64,000 bases of DNA from Rhodosalinus sediminis (lineage in GTDB: Bacteria > Pseudomonadota > Alphaproteobacteria > Rhodobacterales > Rhodobacteraceae): the NCBI RefSeq assembly GCF_003385555.1, contig NZ_QOHR01000002.1, forward strand, positions 62,001-126,000. Direction: 5' to 3'. Below are positions 8,805 to 15,491 of this stretch, piece by piece (positions within the stretch are counted from its first letter, which is position 1; the number at the start of each line of letters is the position of its first letter). The notes under the pieces are model-generated. The model did no database searches, had not been told where the DNA came from, and saw nothing but the letters and a program-made list of their open reading frames with translations. The position numbers and the translations under genes are program-made.

Positions 8805-9191
8805 ATGTTCGGCATCCCCGGCAAGCAGGCCGTCACCCTCACCCCGGCGGCGGTCGCCCAGATCACCAAGCTCATGGAGCGCGACGGGCGCCACGGCCTG
8901 CGCATCGGCGTCAAGAAGGGCGGCTGCGCAGGCATGGAATACACCATGGACTACGTGGACACGCCCGACGCCAACGACGAGGTGGTCGAACAGGACGGCG
9001 CCCGCGTGCTCGTCGCGCCGATGGCGCAGATGTTCCTCTTCGGCACGGAAATCGACTATCAGACGTCGCTCCTCGAGTCCGGCTTCCACTTCCGGAACCC
9101 CAACGTCGCCGACGCCTGCGGTTGCGGCGAGTCGATCAAGTTCAAGGACGTCGAGGAGCTGAAGGCCGAACAGGAGCAGGCCCGCGGCTGA
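8805..9191 (+). CDS. HesB/IscA/SufA-type iron-sulfur carrier
   Basis: A-type carriers take a [2Fe-2S] or [4Fe-4S] cluster from the scaffold to client proteins. The three ligand cysteines are all present: one in KKGGCAGMEY and two in ADACGCGESIKF. The 128-residue length and the GFHFRNPNV block fit SufA/ErpA-like members. AAAGGAGG precedes the ATG at 8805. The gene follows the SufT-like gene on the same strand. The stop is followed within 50 nt by a pair of inverted dispersed repeats. Confidence 0.93.
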   Translation: MFGIPGKQAVTLTPAAVAQITKLMERDGRHGLRIGVKKGGCAGMEYTMDYVDTPDANDEVVEQDGARVLVAPMAQMFLFGTEIDYQTSLLESGFHFRNPNVADACGCGESIKFKDVEELKAEQEQARG

Positions 9192-9239
9192 CCCCGCGCC
9201 ACGCAGTCAGTCGTCGAACGGCCGACGATGGCGCAATGG

Positions 9240-9308
9240 GGGGGGCGCTGCCCCCCGTCGCGCCAGTCGGCGCGACTCCCCCCGGAGTATTTCAGCCAAG
9301 ATGATGGG
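9240..9308 (+). repeat. Dispersed intergenic repeat, copy 1 (forward)
   Basis: The layout is a G-run/C-run hairpin (9240-9256), a second hairpin GTCGCGCC-AGTC-GGCGCGAC (9257-9276), then the conserved tail CGGAGTATTTCAG followed by CCAAGATGATGGG. The same order recurs at 25631, 28891, 31653 (reversed) and 38046. Confidence 0.85.
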
Positions 9309-9327
9309 CCGGCACGACCCTGAGGCA

Positions 9328-9375
9328 CCATCATCTTGGCACAAATACTCCGGGGGTTCGGGGGCAGCGCCCCCG
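9328..9375 (-). repeat. Dispersed intergenic repeat, copy 2 (reversed, shortened)
   Basis: CCATCATCTTGG, AAATACTCCGGGGG and GGGGGCAGCGCCCCC follow in reverse order. The copy faces copy 1 across 19 nt, so the two tails can pair as one long hairpin. It lacks the middle hairpin. Confidence 0.8.
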
Positions 9376-9452
9376 AGGATCGCACGAAGTGCCAGAGGGC
9401 TCGCGCGCGCCAGCGCGCTCATTTCACGTCGCGCCGGACCGGGCGCGGCGCG

Positions 9453-10457
9453 TCAGCGCATCCAGAACCCCGCCCGCTTGATGCGGTTGCGCAGCGCCTG
9501 TTCGCGGCGGGGCAGGTCGTCGCGGTCGAACATGGCGCGCACCCGCCGACCCTGTCCGTGGTAGATCATCTTGCGGAAGGGCGCGTGGAGCTTGAGCACC
9601 TTCTTCACTCGGTTCGGCGCGGCCACCTCTTCCAGCGCCACGACGACGCGGTCGGGCTCGCGCGCGTAGAGGAGCGGCAGCAGCCGGTAGTGGCAGCTCG
9701 TCCGCCCGTCGATCCAGCCGGGCTCGAGCGCGTCGCGCCCGCCGCCGAGGCCGTGGATGACGAGCGGCAGCGCGACCTGGTCGAGCCACGGGTCGAGGCT
9801 TTGCAGCACGAGCTCGGGCGGCGGGTCGTCGCGGATGGCGAGCGCCGTCTCGAGGAAGCGCCGCCCGAAGGTCTGCGGGCAGCGGTAGTGGAAGAACCCC
9901 GCGTTGAAATAGAGATAGCGCCGCCAGTGCTCGTCGGGCTGCGCGGGATCGAGCGAGCTTTCGAAGTCGAGCCCGAAGCGGTCGTAGAGCGATTTCCAGA
10001 TCGCGGTGTAGCCCGGCCCGTAGAGTTCGATCTTCGGCCAGGTCCCCTCCACGCGCCGCGATGCGGCGGGGCGGTCGAAATCGAAGGGCACGCGGGTCAC
10101 CTCGTCGAGGATCAGCGTATCGCTGTCGAAGAAGACGAAGGGGCGCCCGGCGGGCAGCGCGGTGAGCGCCTCGATCTTGTTCCCGTAAGGGTAGGCATGG
10201 CCGAAGTGGCGGCTCTCGAAGGGGAGGATCTCCGCCCCGAGCTCGTCGAGGAGGGCGCGCGTCGCCGCGCAGCCGATTCGCGGGTCGCGCGGCCAGAGCG
10301 GGCCGGGCTGCGGCTCGGCCACGTAGAGCCGCCCCGCGAAGCCGGGGCTGCAGCGGCGCAGCGAGGCGGCGAAGAGCGCGGCCTCGTAGCCGATCCGCCC
10401 CGCCTGCCCGACGACGACGATGTCGAACGTGTCGCTGCCGGCGCCCTGGTGGGTCAT
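9453..10457 (-). CDS. Glycosyltransferase-like protein (GT-A fold with DxD)
   Basis: This 334-residue soluble protein starts with a Rossmann-like strand (DTFDIVVVGQAGRIGYEAALF) and carries FFDSDTLIL near residue 120, a DxD-type metal/nucleotide-sugar motif. Further on, YFNAGFFHYR resembles the NAGF segment of GT8-like transferases. The C-terminal part is basic (RNRIKRAGFW). The start at 10457 was chosen because sequence upstream of it is Arg-rich shadow coding. No sugar or acceptor can be assigned, and no polysaccharide cluster surrounds it. The specific family is uncertain. Confidence 0.65.
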   Translation of the reverse strand: MTHQGAGSDTFDIVVVGQAGRIGYEAALFAASLRRCSPGFAGRLYVAEPQPGPLWPRDPRIGCAATRALLDELGAEILPFESRHFGHAYPYGNKIEALTALPAGRPFVFFDSDTLILDEVTRVPFDFDRPAASRRVEGTWPKIELYGPGYTAIWKSLYDRFGLDFESSLDPAQPDEHWRRYLYFNAGFFHYRCPQTFGRRFLETALAIRDDPPPELVLQSLDPWLDQVALPLVIHGLGGGRDALEPGWIDGRTSCHYRLLPLLYAREPDRVVVALEEVAAPNRVKKVLKLHAPFRKMIYHGQGRRVRAMFDRDDLPRREQALRNRIKRAGFWMR

Positions 10458-10593
10458 GTCGCGCGCGCCCTCCCCGTGCGCGACTTCGTCTCCGCCCGAG
10501 GCCCCGCAACGCACTACGGGGCGTCGCCGGGGGCGCCGCCCCATGGTGCGGCGACCACTCGGCCGGAGCGTCGCGCCCCGGCCAGGCGGGCTT

Positions 10594-10622
10594 CCGGCGG
10601 GGATATTTTCACCAAGAAGAAG
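10594..10622 (+). repeat. Dispersed intergenic repeat, tail fragment
   Basis: CCGGCGGGGATATTTTCACC followed by AAGAAGAAGG is the tail of the dispersed repeat without the leading hairpins. It overlaps the 3' end of the ureidoglycine aminohydrolase gene on the other strand and supplies its stop. Confidence 0.6.
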
Positions 10623-11457
10623 GTCCGCCCGCCGCCACCGGCCCCAGGCCCGCGTGGCGGTTGACGTCCTTGTAGAGCAGGTAGCGGAAGGGCCCGGGGC
10701 CGCCCGCGTAGCAGGCCTGCGGGCAGAAGGCGCGCAGCCACATGTAGTCGCCCGCCTCCACCTCCACCCAGTCGCGGTTGAGCCGGTAGACGCCTTTCCC
10801 TTCGAGGACGTAGAGCCCGTGCTCCATGACGTGCGTCTCGAGGAAGGGGATCGCGGCGCCGGGCTGGAGCGTCACGATGGTGACGTGCATGTCGTGCGCG
10901 AGGTCGTCCGGGTCCATCAAGCGGGTGGTGGCCCAGCGCCCCTCGGTGCCCGGCATCGGCTCGGGCGCGATGCGCGTCTCGTCGGCGACGAAGGGCGCGG
11001 GCGGCGCGAGGCCTTCCACCGGCACCCAGGCCTTGCGGATCCAGTGGAAGCGCGCCGGCGTCTCGCCGCGCGCGTGCAGGCGCCAGTCGGCGCCCGGCGG
11101 CAGGTAGGCGAAATGGCCGGGGCCGAGGTCCTGCGCCGCGCCGTCGAGTGTGAGCCGGACCGCGCCTTCGGTGACGAAGAGCCCGGCCTCGGCGCGCGGG
11201 TCGCTTTCCGGGCGGTCGGAGCCCCCGCCCGGCGCCACCTCCATCACGTAGTGCGAGAAGGTCTCGGCGAAGCCGGTCATCGGCCGGGCGAGCACCCAGA
11301 GGCGGGTGCCCTCCCAGTGCGGCAGGCGGCTCGTCACGATGTCGCGCTGGACGTCGCGCGGGATCACCGCGTAGGCCTCGGTGAAGACGGCCCGGCCCGT
11401 GAGCAGGTCGGATTGCGGCGGATGGCCGCCCGCGGGAGCGGCGTAAGGTGGTGTCAT
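10609..11457 (-). CDS. allE: (S)-ureidoglycine aminohydrolase
   Basis: This enzyme releases ammonia from (S)-ureidoglycine during allantoin breakdown. The 282-residue protein is a double cupin. The C-terminal cupin carries the Mn-binding set expected for the family: E, H and H in FLETHVMEH and Q in CPQACYAGG, followed by the hallmark YLLYKDVNRH. The last residues (GGPSSW) and the stop codon are encoded by a dispersed-repeat fragment. No other allantoin or purine catabolic gene is in the window, so the gene appears isolated. Confidence 0.9.
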   Translation of the reverse strand: MTPPYAAPAGGHPPQSDLLTGRAVFTEAYAVIPRDVQRDIVTSRLPHWEGTRLWVLARPMTGFAETFSHYVMEVAPGGGSDRPESDPRAEAGLFVTEGAVRLTLDGAAQDLGPGHFAYLPPGADWRLHARGETPARFHWIRKAWVPVEGLAPPAPFVADETRIAPEPMPGTEGRWATTRLMDPDDLAHDMHVTIVTLQPGAAIPFLETHVMEHGLYVLEGKGVYRLNRDWVEVEAGDYMWLRAFCPQACYAGGPGPFRYLLYKDVNRHAGLGPVAAGGPSSW

Positions 11458-11559
11458 GGCTGTCCCTCCGCGCGGAGTGTCGCGCCCGCGGGCCGGCGCC
11501 GCAAGAGGGGCGCGCCGCCTCTTGTCAGCCGGCGCCGCGCTGCGTAAAGCGCGTGCGGG

Positions 11560-11635
<76 letters not shown>

Positions 11636-11697
11636 CGGTTTCGAGGGTTCGGTACGGTCGTGCGACGCGCCCCCTGCGTGGCGCGCCGGACCCGGGC

Positions 11698-12348
11698 TCA
11701 GGCGCGCGGGTCGTGGCGTGTGACGGTCTTGCGGCCGGTGATCATCGGGCGGACGAGGTCCTCGCGCTTCCACAGGCGGTAGAAGACGATCGCGGCGACG
11801 TGCAGCGCCACGAGGGCGAGCACCACCTTCGCCAGCGCCGAATGCCACGCGAGCGCCGTGCGCGCGGCGTCGGTCGAGACGTGCTGCGCGAGGGGACCCA
11901 CGTTGATGTAATCCTCCGGATCGACGAAGAGGCCCGTGATCGCCTGCGCCCCCACGGCGACGAGGAGCGCCACCACGAAGACCCCGCCGAGCGGGTTGTG
12001 TCCGCGCCAGCCGCTCGGGCGGCGGCGGAAGAGGCCGCGGGCGTAGGCGGCGATCGCGCTTGGTCGGTAGAGGAAGCTCGCGAAGCGCGCCGGCGCGGGG
12101 CCGATCAGCCCCCAGACCACGCGGAACGCCAGGAGGCCGAGCACCGCGTAGCCGGCCCAGAAATGCAGCGTCATGTCGAGCGGCCCGAAGCGGCCCAGAA
12201 GCCAGGCCGCCGCGACGCCCGCGGCCAGCGCCCAGTGAAAGACCCGCAGCAGCGGGTCCCAGAGGCGGATCGTCTCGGTCTCGCGCGACGGATCGGCGCC
12301 GGCGGTCCCCCCGCCGGCGCCCGCGCGCGCGTCATCGGGCGCGCCCAT
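11698..12348 (-). CDS. Cytochrome b561-like membrane protein
   Basis: This is a diheme cytochrome b of the Ni,Fe-hydrogenase/cytochrome b561 type, which passes electrons across the inner membrane to a periplasmic acceptor. The 216-residue protein has four hydrophobic segments. Heme-ligand histidines are visible in LLRVFHWALA, TLHFWAGYAVLG, RTALAWHSALAKV and ALHVAAIVFY. A long, Gly-rich N-terminal tail precedes the first helix. It starts 3 bp after the cytochrome c' gene and is almost certainly co-transcribed, so the two probably form one small electron-transfer chain. Confidence 0.9.
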   Translation of the reverse strand: MGAPDDARAGAGGGTAGADPSRETETIRLWDPLLRVFHWALAAGVAAAWLLGRFGPLDMTLHFWAGYAVLGLLAFRVVWGLIGPAPARFASFLYRPSAIAAYARGLFRRRPSGWRGHNPLGGVFVVALLVAVGAQAITGLFVDPEDYINVGPLAQHVSTDAARTALAWHSALAKVVLALVALHVAAIVFYRLWKREDLVRPMITGRKTVTRHDPRA

Positions 12349-12351
12349 GCC

Positions 12352-12810
12352 TCAGAAGTCCTTGGCGCGGTAGTCGTCGTGGCAGCTCTTGCAGGTGCCG
12401 CCCACCTTCTGCACCGCGGCGCCCAGCGCCGCGCGCCCCTCGCCGGCGGCCGCCTGAAGCTCCTCGACGGCGGCGACGAAGGCCTTGCCGTCCTCCTGCA
12501 CGCCGGCCATGTCCTCCCAAATCGCGGGGAGCGCGCGGGTCTCGCCCGGCAGGTCCGCGGTCGAGGTGCCCGGCACGTAGAGGCCCGCGCGGTCGTAGGT
12601 CGTCAGGATCTGCATGTTGCGCGCGCGCGTCTCGGCCACGGCGGCGTCGTATTCGACCTCGCCCTTGGCCATCGCGGCGAGCGCGGCCATGTCGGAGCCC
12701 AGCAGCTTGTAATACCCGCGACGCGCCTCGGCGATATCCTCGAGCCCGTCGGCAGCGGCGAGGCCGGGCAGCGCGGCGAAAAGGCAGGCGGCGAAGGTCG
12801 TCGTCTTCAT
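12352..12810 (-). CDS. Cytochrome c' / c556-type class II cytochrome c
   Basis: This 152-residue secreted protein has a Sec signal peptide (MKTTTFAACLFAALPGLAAA) and a four-helix body. A single heme-binding site, CKSCH, stands eight residues from the C terminus, the usual place in class II cytochromes c. The start at 12810 has GGAGAT seven nt upstream. A second ATG at 12822 (MEISMK) is possible but lacks a better site. The mature protein is periplasmic and is paired with the adjacent cytochrome b. Such proteins can carry electrons or bind NO. Confidence 0.92.
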   Translation of the reverse strand: MKTTTFAACLFAALPGLAAADGLEDIAEARRGYYKLLGSDMAALAAMAKGEVEYDAAVAETRARNMQILTTYDRAGLYVPGTSTADLPGETRALPAIWEDMAGVQEDGKAFVAAVEELQAAAGEGRAALGAAVQKVGGTCKSCHDDYRAKDF

Positions 12811-13300
12811 CGAAATCTCCATGGTTGCGGATCGGGTTATGAAGCGTCGGGCCGGCCCGCGCGGGCCGGTGGTCCCGGGTGACACTCGACCGAACGGATG
12901 CAATATCCGGAATGAAAGCGGAATGAGACGTTCTGCCGCGCGGGATTTTCAATGAAAATCATACCCTTGTCGCATATAATTCATTCAGGCCGAAGGATTG
13001 GAAAGCCCCGGCGCGGCGGCTGGAAATGGTCCCGCGCAGATCGGGAAATTACGTTTCGAAATGCGGCGGCGCGGCGGCACGCCGCGATGCCGTGGCGCCC
13101 GCCGGGGCCGCCTGTCCGCCCTGCCCGGCCGCGCGCGCGACCGCGTTCTGCGGCGCCCCCTGCGCAGCGGGCCGCCGGACCACCCGCGGCGCGTCCCGCG
13201 CACCGGCCGTCCTTTTCTCCGCGCCCGCACGCGCCGCGATTGAGAGCGGCCCCGAAAGGCCCTACACCGTCGCAAACACGATGACGCAAGGGAGAGCGAG
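12811..13300. other. 490-bp gene-free region between cytochrome c' and metY
   Basis: This divergent promoter region contains an AT-richer patch (12940-12985) with a 7-bp inverted repeat GATTTTC...GAAAATC at 12944-12960. There is also a direct repeat GGAATGA at 12909 and 12920 (11-bp period), possibly a regulator site for the cytochrome operon. No SAM riboswitch pseudoknot could be recognised by eye before metY. The rest, from 13050 to 13290, is GC-rich with no convincing gene. Confidence 0.5.
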
Positions 13301-14602
13301 ATGTCCGACGGACCCGCCTATGGTTTCGACACGCTTCAGATCCACGCCGGGAGCCGCCCGGACCCGGCCACCGGCGCGCGGCAGACGCCGATCCATCAGA
13401 CGACGGCCTACGTCTTCCGCGACGCGGATCACGCGGCGGCGCTCTTCAACCTGCAGGAAGTGGGCTACATCTACTCGCGCCTGACCAACCCGACGGTCGC
13501 GGTCCTGCAGGAGCGGATGGCGACGCTCGAGGGCGGCGCGGGCGCGGTCTGCTGCTCGTCGGGGCACGCGGCGCAGATCATGGCGCTCTTCCCGCTGATG
13601 GGGCCGGGGCTGAACGTCGTGGTCTCGACGCGTCTCTACGGGGGCTCGGTCACGCAGTTCAGCCAGACGATCAAGCGCTTCGGCTGGTCGGCGACATTCG
13701 TGGACTTCGACGATTTCGACGCGGTGCGCGCCGCCATCGACGAGAACACGCGCGCCGTCTTCTGCGAGGCGATCGCCAACCCCGGCGGCTACATCACCGA
13801 TCTCGACGCGATCGCCGCGATCGCGGACGAGGCGGGGCTGCCGCTCATCGTCGACAACACCTCGGCCACGCCCTACCTCTGCCGCCCGATCGAGCACGGC
13901 GCGACGCTGGTCGTCCATTCGATGACCAAGTTCCTGACCGGCAACGGCACGGTGACGGGCGGCGTCGTGGTGGATTCGGGCAGGTTCGACTGGTCGGCGA
14001 GCGACAAGTTCCCCTCATTGAGCGCGCCCGAGCCCGCCTATCACGGGCTCAAGTTCCACGAGACCTTCGGGCCGCTCGCCTTCACCTTCCACGGCATCGC
14101 GGTGGGGCTGCGCGACCTCGGCATGACGCTGAACCCGCAGGCGGCGCATTACACGCTCATGGGGATCGAGACGCTGTCGCTCCGGATGCAGCGGCATTGC
14201 GAGAACGCCGAGAAGGTCGCCGGCTGGCTGGAGACGCACCCGGCGGTCAAGGCGGTGACCTACGCGGGGCTGCCCTCCTCGCCCTATCACGACCGCGTCG
14301 CGCGCATCTGCCCCAAGGGCGCGGGCGGGCTCTTCACCGTGGCGCTCGAGGGCGGTTACGACGCCTGCGTGAAGCTCGTGGACAGCCTCCAGCTCTTCAG
14401 CCACGTCGCCAACCTCGGGGACACGCGCTCGCTGATCATCCACTCGGCCTCGACCACCCACCGCCAGCTCACCGAGGAGCAGCAGGTGGCCGCGGGGGCA
14501 AGCCCGGACGTGGTGCGCATCTCCATCGGGATCGAGGACGCCGACGACCTGATCGCCGATCTCGCGCAGGGGCTCGAGGCCGCGACCGCCGCCGCGGCCT
14601 GA
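13301..14602 (+). CDS. metY: O-acetylhomoserine sulfhydrylase (aminocarboxypropyltransferase)
   Basis: This PLP enzyme makes homocysteine from O-acetylhomoserine and sulfide in methionine synthesis. The 433-residue length, the opening YGFDTLQIHAGSRPDPATGARQTPI, and the PLP lysine in SMTKFLTGNGT are typical of the MetY branch of the Cys/Met metabolism family. IVDNTSATPYLCRP holds the cofactor-binding Asp. GGGAGAGCGAG precedes the ATG. It is monocistronic and ends at a strong hairpin. The methionine-pathway genes metR and metF are 19 kb away. Confidence 0.95.
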   Translation: MSDGPAYGFDTLQIHAGSRPDPATGARQTPIHQTTAYVFRDADHAAALFNLQEVGYIYSRLTNPTVAVLQERMATLEGGAGAVCCSSGHAAQIMALFPLMGPGLNVVVSTRLYGGSVTQFSQTIKRFGWSATFVDFDDFDAVRAAIDENTRAVFCEAIANPGGYITDLDAIAAIADEAGLPLIVDNTSATPYLCRPIEHGATLVVHSMTKFLTGNGTVTGGVVVDSGRFDWSASDKFPSLSAPEPAYHGLKFHETFGPLAFTFHGIAVGLRDLGMTLNPQAAHYTLMGIETLSLRMQRHCENAEKVAGWLETHPAVKAVTYAGLPSSPYHDRVARICPKGAGGLFTVALEGGYDACVKLVDSLQLFSHVANLGDTRSLIIHSASTTHRQLTEEQQVAAGASPDVVRISIGIEDADDLIADLAQGLEAATAAAA

Positions 14603-14606
14603 GCCG

Positions 14607-14637
14607 GCGCGCCGCGGGTCCGCCCCCCGCGGCGCGC
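14607..14637. terminator. Bidirectional hairpin between metY and the SIMPL gene
   Basis: GCGCGCCGCGGG pairs perfectly with CCCGCGGCGCGC around a 7-nt loop, filling the 35-bp gap between the two convergent stops. There is no T tract. Confidence 0.6.
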
Positions 14638-15330
14638 TCACTCGGCGGCGCCGATGGCGACCTCCATCGCCACCTCGACCGTGATCTCGATCTCGCCCGG
14701 CGCGACCGGCACGCCGCCGCCCGACCGGGCCGCCTCCCTCATCATCGGCCGGGGCGCGCCGCCGCCGCGCTCCGCGATGCTCCGCACCGGGCCGAGCGTC
14801 ACGCCCGCCGCCGCGGCGAGCGTCTCCGCGCGCGCCATGGCGTCGGCGACCGCGGCGCGGCGCGCCTCCTCCATCAGCGGCGCCGGGTCGGCCACGGTGA
14901 AGCGCAGCCCGTCGAGGCGGTTCGCCCCCTCGCCCACCACGGCGTCGAGCGCGCCGCCCAGCGCGGCGAGATCGCGCAGCCGCACGGTGACCGCGTTCGA
15001 CGCGGTGAAGCCCGTGATGCGCCGGCCCTCGTCCTGCGGCCCCGACGCCCGGACCGGCGCAAGGCGCAGCTCGCTCGTCTGCATGTCGCGCTGCGCGATG
15101 CCGCGCGCCCGGAGCCGGGCCAGCACGGCCGCGGCCGCGTCGTTCGCCGCCTGCATCGCGGCCTGCGCGGTCGCAGCCTCCTCCACCACGCCGAGGCGGA
15201 TCACCGCCATGTCGGGCGGGGCCGTCACCTCGCCGCGGCCGGTCACCGAGATGAGGCGCTCCGCGGCCTGCACCGGGGCCGTGGCGAGCGCGAGAAGGAG
15301 GAGCGTGGACGCGGCGAGGCGGATAGGCAT
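14638..15330 (-). CDS. SIMPL (DUF541) domain exported protein
   Basis: The 230-residue product starts with a Sec signal peptide (MPIRLAASTLLLLALATAPVQA) and continues with the SIMPL pattern: ISVTGRGEVTAPPDMAVIRLGV, then a helix rich in Ala, LRARGIAQRDMQTSELRL, and ADAMARAETLAAAAGVTLG. SIMPL proteins are periplasmic or outer-membrane associated, with unclear roles in stress. The start at 15330 was preferred because it gives a complete signal peptide. Confidence 0.9.
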   Translation of the reverse strand: MPIRLAASTLLLLALATAPVQAAERLISVTGRGEVTAPPDMAVIRLGVVEEAATAQAAMQAANDAAAAVLARLRARGIAQRDMQTSELRLAPVRASGPQDEGRRITGFTASNAVTVRLRDLAALGGALDAVVGEGANRLDGLRFTVADPAPLMEEARRAAVADAMARAETLAAAAGVTLGPVRSIAERGGGAPRPMMREAARSGGGVPVAPGEIEITVEVAMEVAIGAAE

Positions 15331-15491
15331 GACGGACCCCCGAAGATGTTGCGATGGCCGCAGTCTCGGCGCGCGCGCCGCCCGCGGCAAGAGCGCGTCG
15401 CCGCGGCGAGGCGGCCGCCGGCGCCCCGCAGCCGACCCGAGACGCCCGCGGGGCTACACCTTGGTAACCGAAAGATGGTAAAGACGGGGCG

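Noticed and set aside
9336-10664. 442-codon plus-strand frame over the glycosyltransferase-like gene
   Set aside because: It is low-complexity shadow sequence opposite a protein with clear motifs (FFDSDTLIL, YFNAGF).
12975-12980. TATAAT as a -10 promoter element
   Set aside because: The only TTG-type -35 candidate is a few bases away, so the spacing is wrong. It may just be part of the AT-rich patch.
12952-13284. 110-codon Pro/Arg-rich frame before metY
   Set aside because: The composition is that of random GC-rich DNA, with no ribosome-binding site and overlapping frames on both strands.
13000-13300. SAM-II or other methionine riboswitch in front of metY
   Set aside because: I could not find the conserved pseudoknot sequences by eye. 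A covariance search would settle it.
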